Below, piece after piece: positions 27,494-35,464 of a DNA stretch of 64,000 nucleotides. Source of the stretch: Hoeflea sp. (GTDB lineage: Bacteria > Pseudomonadota > Alphaproteobacteria > Rhizobiales > Rhizobiaceae); contig NZ_JACIYP010000002.1 of assembly GCF_014359905.1 (NCBI RefSeq), forward strand, positions 62,001 through 126,000. The letters run 5' to 3'. Numbering within the stretch: position 1 is the stretch's first letter; each line of letters begins with the position of its first letter. The notes beneath the pieces were generated by a model. That model did not search any database, had not been told where the DNA came from, and was given only the letters and a program-made list of their open reading frames with translations. A program made the position numbers and the translations under genes.

Positions 27494-27522
27494 GATATGG
27501 TACAGTTCATGCTGCATTGCAA
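27494..27522 (-). promoter_or_regulatory. Predicted promoter of the small RNA
   Basis: On the minus strand TTGCAA (27522-27517) and CATATC (27499-27494) are spaced by 17 bases, placing a start site near 27488-27486, six to eight bases before stem-loop 1. Prediction by eye only. Confidence 0.5.
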
Positions 27523-27644
27523 TAGGATAATTCAAGATTCTTTATCTTTTGGTAAAATTGCGTAAGCCTTTGGAACCTTGCGGTTTTCTTCCCAAAAATC
27601 TGCATAGCTCATTGACGGCATGAGGCAACTTGCCGCGATGCAAC

Positions 27645-27672
27645 AAAAAACCGGGGCGCGTTGCCCCGGTTT
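27645..27672 (-). terminator. Rho-independent terminator of the xylose-type operon
   Basis: Arms AAACCGGGGC and GCCCCGGTTT with a five-base loop (27648-27672), followed on the minus strand by a T-run (complement of 27645-27650). It lies just after the ATPase stop. Confidence 0.9.
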
Positions 27673-27680
27673 GCAGGTCC

Positions 27681-28457
27681 TCAGGCCATCTGAATCGCGC
27701 CCGGTCCCGGAATCGCGCCTGGCGGGCACTTGCCGGCGATGATCATTCCGAGCAGGTCGTCCTCGGATACGTCGGCAACCTTGACGGTTCCGACGAGCTG
27801 ACCGTTCTTCATGACGTTGGCCCGGTCGCACAACGCCTTGACCTGGTGAATATCGTGATCAATCAGCAGGATGCCGATTCCCTCGGATTTCAGCTGGTCG
27901 ATGAGTTCGGCGACCATACGCGTTTCCTGCACGCCGAGTGCTGCCGTAGGCTCGTCCATGATCAGGATCTTGGCGTTGAAATAGACCGCACGCGCAATGG
28001 CGACCGACTGCCGCTGACCGCCCGAAAGCCCCGACACAGGCGTATGGAATCGCCGGAAATTCGGATTGAGGCGATGCATGATCTTGCGTGTCTCCGCCTC
28101 CATCAAGGCGTCGTCGACAAACCCCAAAGGCGTCGTCAGTTCACGGCCGAGGAACAGGTTCGACGCAGCATCCAGATTGTCGGCAAGCGCCAGATACTGA
28201 TAGATCGTCTCGATCTGGAGGTTGCGGGCGTCGCGCGGATTATGGATCTCCGCCTTCTTGCCGTTGATGAAAATCTCGCCGCCATCGCGCGGCAAGGCCC
28301 CCGACAGCATTTTCATCAGCACCGACTTGCCGGCGCCGTTGTGACCCAGAATGCCTACGACTTCGCCGGGGTAGAGGTCGATGCTGACGTGGTCGACGGC
28401 ATTGATGCCGCCGAACGATTTCCGCATATCGCGCATTTCTACGAGAGGCGTGGTCAT
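27681..28457 (-). CDS. xylG: Xylose-type sugar ABC importer ATP-binding protein (single domain)
   Basis: ATPase of a monosaccharide importer, 258 residues. Walker A GHNGAGKS is at residues 38-45; signature LSGGQRQSVAIARAV and Walker B LIMDEPTAALG follow. Unlike E. coli XylG it carries only one nucleotide-binding domain, a form known from rhizobial sugar importers, so it presumably works as a homodimer. It overlaps the permease gene by four bases. The C-terminal tail after IAGKCPPG is short and proline/glycine-rich. The substrate is assigned from the XylF-like receptor. Confidence 0.88.
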   Translation of the reverse strand: MTTPLVEMRDMRKSFGGINAVDHVSIDLYPGEVVGILGHNGAGKSVLMKMLSGALPRDGGEIFINGKKAEIHNPRDARNLQIETIYQYLALADNLDAASNLFLGRELTTPLGFVDDALMEAETRKIMHRLNPNFRRFHTPVSGLSGGQRQSVAIARAVYFNAKILIMDEPTAALGVQETRMVAELIDQLKSEGIGILLIDHDIHQVKALCDRANVMKNGQLVGTVKVADVSEDDLLGMIIAGKCPPGAIPGPGAIQMA

Positions 28458-29779
28458 GTCTTGTCTCCCGTCCGGCGGCGGTAGAGGATGTCGATAAAGA
28501 CAGCGAGCACCAGCACCGTGCCCACGACCATGTTCTGGTAAGGCGCGTCGACGCCCACCATGGCCATGCCCGATTGCAGGCTCTGCATGATCAGGGCGCC
28601 CAGGATGGCGCCATAGATGGTGCCGAGGCCGCCCGATAGCGCCGTACCGCCGATCACCGCTGCCGCGATGACGCGGAGTTCGTCAAGCGTGCCGATGTCA
28701 TTGGAGTGGAAGGTGAGGCGCGAGGAGGCGACGACCGCGGAAATGGCGCACAATGCCCCCATGATGGCGAAGATCTTGACGGTGAGCAAACGCGTGTTGA
28801 TGCCGGCCAACTCCGCCGCTTCGGGATTGCCGCCGGTGGCGAAAATATACCGGCCAAGGCGCGTGCGCCGGGCGACGATCGTCATGACGAAGGCGATCAG
28901 GATCAGCACCAGCACCGAAATCGGCAGTCCGTAGCCCTGGACAAGACCTTCGGGCATCACTTCTCCGCGCTCCTGGAAGATCCGCTGCAACCGTGCCGAG
29001 GGGATTTCATAGGCGTTGAGGATCGCCACAAACCCGAGAATCGCCGCTCCGATGATCGCGCCCATGACAAATTCAGCCCAGACCGGCTTGACCGGGAACT
29101 CGTGCAGAACCTTGTTTCTGCGCGACTGGAGCAAGGCATAATACGCGGCCAGGATCGCAAGGCCGGCAAAGATCCAGCTCCAGGTCTCGCCCAGCGTGCC
29201 GTTGATGCCGCCGAAGAGCTGAAAGTTCTCGTCAAGCGGGCCGATCGTCTGTCCGGACGTCAGGTGCCACGCGACGTTGCGCCAGACCAGAAAACCACCC
29301 AAAGTGACAATGAAGGCCGGGATCGCCAGATAGCCGATCAGCCAGCCCTGGAAGGCGCCGATCACCAGGCCCGTCATCACCCCGACCAGAATCGCGAGCG
29401 GCATGGTCAGCGGATGGTTGAGACCCAGCCCCAGCCACTCCGGCGTGACCACCGTCTGCATCATGGCCATCATCGCCGAACAGGTCGCAAGCAGCGATCC
29501 GACCGAGAGGTCGATATGGCGAGTTACGATCACGAACACCATTCCCGTCGCCATGATCGCCACCGAGGCGGTCTGGATCGTCAGGTTGAAGATGTTGCGC
29601 GGCGTCATGAAACGCCCGTCGGTGAGGAAGTTGAACACAAGGCAGATGACGACGAAAGCGCCGATCATGCCGATAAGACGGGTATCGATTTCAAGAGCGG
29701 CAAACACACCGCGCGGCTTCGCCGGCGCACTCGCTGCTGGGGACGTTTCGGTCATGGCCGTAATCCGGGTAATGGGCAT
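28454..29779 (-). CDS. xylH: Xylose-type sugar ABC importer permease
   Basis: Inner-membrane permease, 441 residues, with about ten hydrophobic segments and the family signature SVGSLLATCSAMMAMM in the RbsC/XylH group. The start at 29779 is favoured because GGGGA lies seven bases upstream; that ribosome site is part of a hairpin arm (29784-29811), so its access may be controlled. An ATG at 29755 (MTETSP) is an alternative but lacks a ribosome site. It sits between the binding-protein and ATPase genes in the order xylF-xylH-xylG. Confidence 0.88.
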   Translation of the reverse strand: MPITRITAMTETSPAASAPAKPRGVFAALEIDTRLIGMIGAFVVICLVFNFLTDGRFMTPRNIFNLTIQTASVAIMATGMVFVIVTRHIDLSVGSLLATCSAMMAMMQTVVTPEWLGLGLNHPLTMPLAILVGVMTGLVIGAFQGWLIGYLAIPAFIVTLGGFLVWRNVAWHLTSGQTIGPLDENFQLFGGINGTLGETWSWIFAGLAILAAYYALLQSRRNKVLHEFPVKPVWAEFVMGAIIGAAILGFVAILNAYEIPSARLQRIFQERGEVMPEGLVQGYGLPISVLVLILIAFVMTIVARRTRLGRYIFATGGNPEAAELAGINTRLLTVKIFAIMGALCAISAVVASSRLTFHSNDIGTLDELRVIAAAVIGGTALSGGLGTIYGAILGALIMQSLQSGMAMVGVDAPYQNMVVGTVLVLAVFIDILYRRRTGDKT

Positions 29780-29783
29780 TATT

Positions 29784-29811
29784 ACGTCCCCACCCCGAGG
29801 GATGGGGACGT
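29784..29811 (-). promoter_or_regulatory. Stem-loop between xylF and xylH that includes the xylH ribosome site
   Basis: ACGTCCCCA (29784-29792) pairs with TGGGGACGT (29803-29811), with possible CCC/GGG pairing inside the loop. On the minus-strand mRNA the 3' arm contains GGGGA, seven bases before the xylH ATG, so folding would hide the ribosome site. It lies 31 bases after the xylF stop. Confidence 0.65.
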
Positions 29812-29842
29812 CATTTAAGTATTTTGTAACAGAGCCTGAAGC

Positions 29843-30877
29843 TTAATTACAGGGGGCAGGCCCGCCGGAGACGCCCTGGCACAGGGCTTCCTTGCTGATC
29901 CAGCCAGCATCAACGACCGTGGCCAGATTGTCCTTGGTGATCGGAACCGGAGCAAGGAACAATGCGGTCATCGTGGTGCCTGACGGCGAAGTCCATTCCT
30001 GGGCGCCTTCGATGTCGGCCATCGCCGTGCCGTCTGCGAGTTTGGCGGCGATTTCGCCGGCACTCTTGCCGAGTTCACGGGCGTCCTTCCAGACGCTGAC
30101 GGTCTGGGTGCCATTGGCAACGCGGTTGAGCGCAGCGTGGTCGCCGTCCTGGCCGGAAACCGGAATGCCCTGCATGCCCTGCGCGGTCAGCGCCGCCACG
30201 GCGCCGCCGGCTGTGCCGTCATTGGACGCAACCACGGCATCGACCTTGTTGTCGTTGGCGGTCAGGATCTGTTCCATGTTGCGCTGGGCGTTGGCCGGAA
30301 GCCAGCCGTCGGTATAGGCTTCGTCCACGATCTTGATGTCGCCGGCGTCGATGGCCGCCTGCAGCACTTCCTGCTGGCCGCCACGAAGGAAGTCGGCGTT
30401 GGGATCGGTCGGCGAGCCCTTGATCATCACGTAGTTGCCCTTGGGCGCGACGGCGAGAACGGCGCGTGCCTGCATGCGGCCAACTTCAACGTTGTCGAAG
30501 GTCAGGTAGAAGGCGCGGCTGTCTTCGATCAGACGGTCATAGGCGATGACAGGAATGCCTTCGTCGGCGGCTGCGGTCACGGCCGGAATGATCGCCTGGG
30601 TGTCCTGCGCGAGAATGATCAGCGCGTCGACGCCCTGCGACATCAGGCTTTCCACATCGGAGAGCTGCTTGGCGGCGGACGACTGCGCGTCGGTCGAAAC
30701 ATAGGTGTCGCCAGCGGCCTCAATGGAAGCCTTCATTGCGGCTTCATCGGTCTTCCAGCGCTCTTCCTGGAAATTCGACCAAGAAACCCCAATGGTCTTG
30801 CCTTCCGCCAATGCGGCGCCTGCCATTGCGGCTGTCATGACGACGCCAGCAACCAGCGTGCTGAGTAACTTTTTCAT
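29843..30877 (-). CDS. xylF: Xylose-type periplasmic sugar-binding protein
   Basis: Periplasmic receptor of the sugar importer, 344 residues with a signal peptide (MKKLLSTLVAGVVMTAAMAGAALA). XylF-type features include SNFQEERWKTDEAAM, QGVDALIILAQD, GIPVIAYDRLI and VDAVVASNDGTAGGAV. The ATG at 30877 has a strong GGGAGG ribosome site; the in-frame extension upstream is rejected. It is the first gene of the operon and diverges from a ROK repressor, the arrangement seen for xylose loci in rhizobia. Xylose as ligand is inferred from similarity to XylF. Confidence 0.9.
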   Translation of the reverse strand: MKKLLSTLVAGVVMTAAMAGAALAEGKTIGVSWSNFQEERWKTDEAAMKASIEAAGDTYVSTDAQSSAAKQLSDVESLMSQGVDALIILAQDTQAIIPAVTAAADEGIPVIAYDRLIEDSRAFYLTFDNVEVGRMQARAVLAVAPKGNYVMIKGSPTDPNADFLRGGQQEVLQAAIDAGDIKIVDEAYTDGWLPANAQRNMEQILTANDNKVDAVVASNDGTAGGAVAALTAQGMQGIPVSGQDGDHAALNRVANGTQTVSVWKDARELGKSAGEIAAKLADGTAMADIEGAQEWTSPSGTTMTALFLAPVPITKDNLATVVDAGWISKEALCQGVSGGPAPCN

Positions 30878-31033
30878 GTAATCCTCCCGGGTGCATACCA
30901 ATGCAAAAATAACAACCACGCCCGGCAATCCACCGCCGGGCACAGCTTTGAAGCTTATTAATTCAAGCCTCAAAAAAAATCGTGACTCAAAATAGCTTGC
31001 ATGTCAACATGAAACGGAATTGTGACAAGTTGC

Positions 31034-31061
31034 TGCAATGCAACGTAATTTTTGCATTGCA
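31034..31061. promoter_or_regulatory. Inverted-repeat operator upstream of the ROK gene
   Basis: TGCAATGCAA (31034-31043) and TTGCATTGCA (31052-31061) are perfect 10-bp inverted repeats with an eight-base spacer, 28 bases before the ROK start and within the divergent promoter region of xylF. This is a good candidate site for the ROK protein. Confidence 0.6.
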
Positions 31062-31089
31062 CCCGGCTGTGAGGAGGCAGCCCGGGAAT

Positions 31090-32313
31090 ATGACGATCGT
31101 GCTTCGCTCAGATGACATGCGAAGACGCAACCGGTTGCGCATCATTCAGATCGTGCGGCGCGGGGGCACGATCAGCCGTGGGGAAATCGCCCAGTCCGCC
31201 GCACTCAGTCCTGCCACCGTGTCGACGATCTCGAGCGAATTGATCGCCGAGGGCGTCCTCATCCCACGCAGCGCCGAAACCGGCCTGAGCGCGGGGCGTG
31301 GCCGTCCGAGCACCGGCCTGTCGGTCAATCCGCAATTTTGTCATGCCGTGCTGATCATTCTCAAGATCGGCGCGGTGAATGTCGCCATCGTAGATTATGC
31401 CGGCACGGTCATCGCCCGTGAGCATTTTCAGCTCGACATGGCCAATGTCACCATGGAGGCTTTCCGCGACACGCTGATCACCAAAATCCGCCAGACTTGG
31501 GATGCCTCCGGGCTTGCAGCCGGCCAACTCAGCCGTATCTCGATCGGCGTGCAGGGCACGACCGACATCGCCGGGCTCAAGCTGCTGCGCTCGCCGATGA
31601 CGCCGCTGAGCGACATTCCCTTAGCCTTCTGGCTGGAGGAAGAATTCGGCGTGCCGGCGCGGCTCGCCAATGATTGCGACCTGATCGCCCGTGCGCTCAA
31701 TTGGCGTGATCCGGAGCGCTACAGCGAAAATTTTGCCGCCATCCTGCTGGCCCACGGCGTCGGCATGGGCCTGTTCCTGCGCGGGCAGATCATCAATGGA
31801 ACGCGGTCGTCAGGGACGGAATTCGGCCATATGCTGCACCAGACGGACGGCGCCCTGTGCCGCTGCGGCTCGAACGGCTGCATTGAGGCCGATGCGGGCG
31901 ACTATGCGATCACGCGCCGTTACCGCGGCGAAGCCGTCAACGCGACACCGCAAAGCCATGTCGAGCCGGTCGAGATCATCCGCATCGCCGACGCCGCCCG
32001 AGCGGGCGACACGCTCGCGGCGGAAACATTCGCTGCCGCCGGTCGCGCACTGGGATCTGGGCTTGCAGGTCTCTTCGCGCTTGTCGATCCGTTCCGGGTC
32101 GCCTTTGTCGGCCATGGCGCGACGGCCTTCGATCTGATGGAGCCGGCGTTGCGCGCGGTGCTCAAGAACTCGAACGCCTCCGCCGCGCGCGACATTCCGA
32201 TTGATCTCTATGTTGACGAAATGCCGTTGGTGTTCGAAGGCTGCGGCATCGGCGCGCTCCTGGAGATCGACGCCACGCAGGCCGATCGGGTTGGAGATAC
32301 CTCAAGGAACTGA
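31090..32313 (+). CDS. ROK-family transcriptional repressor (XylR-like)
   Basis: Sugar-responsive repressor, 407 residues from the ATG at 31090. The N-terminal winged helix (RIIQIVRRGGTISRGEIAQSAALSPATVSTISSELI) precedes a ROK sugar-kinase-like domain with the zinc motif LCRCGSNGCIEADAG; the HGVGMGLFLRGQIINGTRSSGTEFGHM segment is also typical. It diverges from the xylF operon and most likely represses it, with the TGCAATGCAA inverted repeat as its probable site. A longer in-frame start at 30982 would run through that operator and is rejected. Confidence 0.9.
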   Translation: MTIVLRSDDMRRRNRLRIIQIVRRGGTISRGEIAQSAALSPATVSTISSELIAEGVLIPRSAETGLSAGRGRPSTGLSVNPQFCHAVLIILKIGAVNVAIVDYAGTVIAREHFQLDMANVTMEAFRDTLITKIRQTWDASGLAAGQLSRISIGVQGTTDIAGLKLLRSPMTPLSDIPLAFWLEEEFGVPARLANDCDLIARALNWRDPERYSENFAAILLAHGVGMGLFLRGQIINGTRSSGTEFGHMLHQTDGALCRCGSNGCIEADAGDYAITRRYRGEAVNATPQSHVEPVEIIRIADAARAGDTLAAETFAAAGRALGSGLAGLFALVDPFRVAFVGHGATAFDLMEPALRAVLKNSNASAARDIPIDLYVDEMPLVFEGCGIGALLEIDATQADRVGDTSRN

Positions 32314-32366
32314 CGGCAAGGCTGCCGTGGAAAAAGCGACTATCCATGGGCAAGGAGGAAAGCAGC

Positions 32367-33803
32367 ATGATTACAGCGAACAGGATCCCCGGAGCGGCCA
32401 GCCTCGCCCTGGTCCTCGGGCTGCATCTTGTCTGGGCGCCCGCTGTTCTTGCGGATGAGCCCTGGGCTGAACGCACAAAAGCCCTCGGCGCGCTGAGCGA
32501 GATACCATCGGGGGTGCTGTCCAGATCTGAACTCGCAGACCTTACCGCCATAGGCGAGGCCCTGTTCAGTGCAAACTTCACCACACAGGACGGCGTGGGC
32601 CGGCCACAGGCAACGCAGGCGATCGATCCGACCCGGCGAAAACACCCGCGGGAACAGGTGTTCTTTCGCACGGCGGGTCCCGATGCGGGATCGTGCGCCG
32701 CCTGCCACAACATGCCAGTCGTGGGTGGCGCAGGCGATTTTGTGACAAACGTCTTTGCCTCCGAGGGGTTCGAAAGCGCGGATTTCGATTCGCTCGACCC
32801 TCAATTCTCCAACGAGCGCGGCACCAACCACCTTTTCGGCGCCGGCCTGGTTGAGCTGCTGGCGCGGGAAATGAGTTTTGAGCTTCAGTCCATCCGTGGG
32901 GAGACCCTGGCTCAGGCGCGCGCAGGCGCCGTCGCCGTGCGCCGCAAGCTTGAAACCAAGGGCGTCGCGTTCGGCTTTATCACCGCCGAACCCGACGGCT
33001 CGGTCAATCTTGACGAGCTTGACGGCGTCGATACCGATCTGGTGATCCGTCCTTTCAGCCAGAAAGGCGTGATGACCTCGCTCAGGCAGTTCACCGTCAA
33101 TGCGATGAACCAACACCATGGCATGCAACCCGATGAGCGTTTTGGCGCACGCTGGACCGGATCGGATGATTTTGACGGCGACGGGAAACCGAATGAAATG
33201 TCGGCGGCCGATGTCTCTGCGCTGGTTGCCTGGCAGGCGACATTGCCGGCTCCGGTGCGGATGCTGCCGGAAGCGGATGGCTGGGCCGAGGCGGCGGCCC
33301 GCGGCGAAGACAGGTTCTCGGATTTCGGCTGCACCACCTGTCACCGCCCTGCCCTGCCGCTCGAGAGCCTGTCCTTTTCCGACCCCGGCCCTCTCGACCA
33401 GGCCGGCACGCTCAACGACCGGCAAGTGGCGGTCACGGCGATCTATGATTTCTCCCTGCTCGATTGGGCGGCGACGCTGCCGCGTGACGAGCAAGGCCGG
33501 GTGCTGGTGCCGCTCTTTGGCGACCTGAAGCGGCATGTGATGACGGACAACCAGATCGATGCACTCGGCAACGAGCTTCTGTCGCAGCGGTTCGTGGAAC
33601 GGAACCTCTTCCAGACCGCCGAATTGTGGGGGGTCGGCTCCACCGGCCCCTATGGCCACCGCAATGACTTCACCACGCTTGATGAAATCATTCTCGCCCA
33701 TGGTGGCGCCGGGCGCGAAGCCCGCGACGCCTATGCCGCGGCCACGGACGCCAACAAATCGGCCATGATCGCATTCCTCAAGACCCTGGTGATCATCCCA
33801 TGA
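32367..33803 (+). CDS. Periplasmic di-haem cytochrome, DUF1111 thiol-oxidoreductase-like
   Basis: Exported c-type cytochrome, 478 residues. A signal peptide ends near residue 29 (..APAVLA). Two haem-attachment motifs are present: CAACH at residues 110-114 and CTTCH at 322-326. The overall layout (FFRTAGPDAGSCAACHNMP ... LWGVGSTGPYGHRNDF) matches the DUF1111 di-haem oxidoreductase family related to MauG/cytochrome c peroxidase-like enzymes. An Asp-rich DDFDGDGKPNE loop may bind calcium. The ATG at 32367 follows a GGAGGAAA site. It overlaps the FG-GAP gene by four bases, so both are made together and probably work together in the periplasm. The substrate is unknown. Confidence 0.85.
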   Translation: MITANRIPGAASLALVLGLHLVWAPAVLADEPWAERTKALGALSEIPSGVLSRSELADLTAIGEALFSANFTTQDGVGRPQATQAIDPTRRKHPREQVFFRTAGPDAGSCAACHNMPVVGGAGDFVTNVFASEGFESADFDSLDPQFSNERGTNHLFGAGLVELLAREMSFELQSIRGETLAQARAGAVAVRRKLETKGVAFGFITAEPDGSVNLDELDGVDTDLVIRPFSQKGVMTSLRQFTVNAMNQHHGMQPDERFGARWTGSDDFDGDGKPNEMSAADVSALVAWQATLPAPVRMLPEADGWAEAAARGEDRFSDFGCTTCHRPALPLESLSFSDPGPLDQAGTLNDRQVAVTAIYDFSLLDWAATLPRDEQGRVLVPLFGDLKRHVMTDNQIDALGNELLSQRFVERNLFQTAELWGVGSTGPYGHRNDFTTLDEIILAHGGAGREARDAYAAATDANKSAMIAFLKTLVIIP

Positions 33804-35449
33804 TGCGTGTGCGTTCAATTCTTGCCGCCGGAACGTTCTGCCTGGCTGCCTTCGCTCATCCCGCCATTGCTGATGCCCCCTTCACCGCCGACGTGCCGAT
33901 CCTGAAGGAGGAAGCGGCGAGCGCCGGCATCGATCACAGCTATACCGGCGGCTGGGAGTTCTTTGTCGGCGGCGGCGTGGCCAGCCTTGACTGCAATGGC
34001 GACCGCCTGCCCGACCTGGTGATCTCGGGCGGCACATCGCCGGCGGGGTTTTATGTCAATGAGAGCACTACGGGCGGGACGCTTGCCTTCAAGCCTCTTG
34101 ATACCGGACTGGACGCGGACGACCTCACCGGCGTGCTCGGCGCCTATCCGCTCGACATCGACAATGACCGGCACATGGATCTGGTGCTGCTCAAGCTCGG
34201 CCGCAATCTTGTGCTCAAGGGCGGACCCGGCTGCCAGTTCGAAAAGGCCAATCGAAGCTTCGAGATCGATGGCGGCAGGGCCTGGTCGACCAGCATGTCC
34301 GCGATCTGGGAAAAGAACAGCCGCTTCCCGACCATCGCGATCGGCAATTATGTCGATCGCTCAGCGCCTGGAACGCCTTTTGGTACCTGCGAACCCAATC
34401 ACTTGCTGCGGTCACGCCCAGGCGATTCGCCCGATTATTCGGAGCCGCTGACGCTGGAGCCTGGTTACTGCGCCTTGTCGATGCTGTTTACCGACTGGAA
34501 CCGGTCGGGACAGCCGGATCTACGCATCACCAACGACCGGCAATACTACCGCGAAGGCCAGGAGCAGCTGTGGCAGATGTCCGAAGGCCGTCCGCCACGG
34601 CTTTACTCGGCGTCGCAAGGCTGGCAGCGCCTGACCATCTGGGGCATGGGAATCGCCGAAACCGATTTCGACGCAGACGGTCTTCCAGAATATGCCCTGA
34701 CCTCCATGGGTGACACCAAGCTGCAGAAGCTCGACGAGGAAGCCGGGGAAGACCGGCCGACCTACCGGGACATCGCCTTTGAGAAAGGCGTGACGGCGCA
34801 GCGGCCCTATACCGGCGGCGACCACAAGCCCTCGACCGGCTGGCACAGCCAGTTCGCCGATATCAACAACGACACGCTCACGGATCTGTTCATCGCCAAG
34901 GGCAATGTCCAATCCATGCCTGACTTTGCCAGTTTCGATCCCGACAATCTGCTGCTTGGTGGATTTGACGGCAGCTTCCACGAAAAAGGGCTCGAAGCCG
35001 GGATCGCGCTCGACACGCGCGGGCGCGGTGCGGTTGTGGAGGATTTCAACATGGACGGCATGCTCGATCTGCTGGTCGTCAACCGCGAACATCCCGTCAG
35101 CCTGTTTCGCAATCTTGGTGCGGAAACGGACTGGGGGCACCGGCCGCTGGGGAATTGGGTGAAAATCGAACTGGACAACGGCAAGATCAATCCCGACGCG
35201 GTCGGATCGCTGATTTCCGTGCGCACCGGCACCCGAACCCAGACCCGCCGGATCCAGGTCGGCGGCGGGCATGCTTCAGGCCGGGCGGGTTTCGTGCATG
35301 TCGGCGTGGGCGTTTCCGAACGCGCGACCATCCGCGTGCAATGGCCCGACGGGGAATGGAGCCATCCCTACCGCGTGTTCGCCAACCAGCATGTACGGAT
35401 CATCCGCGGCGAGGCCAATGCCCGGTACTGGTATCCTGCAACGCCGTGA
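33800..35449 (+). CDS. Secreted FG-GAP/VCBS repeat protein with ASPIC/UnbV-type C-terminus
   Basis: Exported protein of 549 residues with a signal peptide (..LAAFAHPAIA). At least five Asp-rich calcium-loop motifs mark blades of a beta-propeller: DCNGDRLPD, DIDNDRHMD, DFDADGLPE, DINNDTLTD and DFNMDGMLD. The C-terminus (residues ~465-530) matches the ASPIC/UnbV domain of CRTAC1-like proteins (SLISVRTGTRTQTRRIQVGGG, RVQWPDGEW). Such proteins are usually adhesion or scaffolding partners. Coupling to a di-haem cytochrome suggests it is a partner or a substrate of that enzyme; this is inference. Confidence 0.85.
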   Translation: MMRVRSILAAGTFCLAAFAHPAIADAPFTADVPILKEEAASAGIDHSYTGGWEFFVGGGVASLDCNGDRLPDLVISGGTSPAGFYVNESTTGGTLAFKPLDTGLDADDLTGVLGAYPLDIDNDRHMDLVLLKLGRNLVLKGGPGCQFEKANRSFEIDGGRAWSTSMSAIWEKNSRFPTIAIGNYVDRSAPGTPFGTCEPNHLLRSRPGDSPDYSEPLTLEPGYCALSMLFTDWNRSGQPDLRITNDRQYYREGQEQLWQMSEGRPPRLYSASQGWQRLTIWGMGIAETDFDADGLPEYALTSMGDTKLQKLDEEAGEDRPTYRDIAFEKGVTAQRPYTGGDHKPSTGWHSQFADINNDTLTDLFIAKGNVQSMPDFASFDPDNLLLGGFDGSFHEKGLEAGIALDTRGRGAVVEDFNMDGMLDLLVVNREHPVSLFRNLGAETDWGHRPLGNWVKIELDNGKINPDAVGSLISVRTGTRTQTRRIQVGGGHASGRAGFVHVGVGVSERATIRVQWPDGEWSHPYRVFANQHVRIIRGEANARYWYPATP

Positions 35450-35464
35450 GGGATGACGGGCGAC

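Noticed and set aside
27299-27535. A 78-codon minus-strand open frame after the LysR gene
   Set aside because: It reads through the terminator hairpin and its SNTSSSSQFG run comes from the CCU-repeat loop. The stems and terminator fit a small RNA better than a protein.
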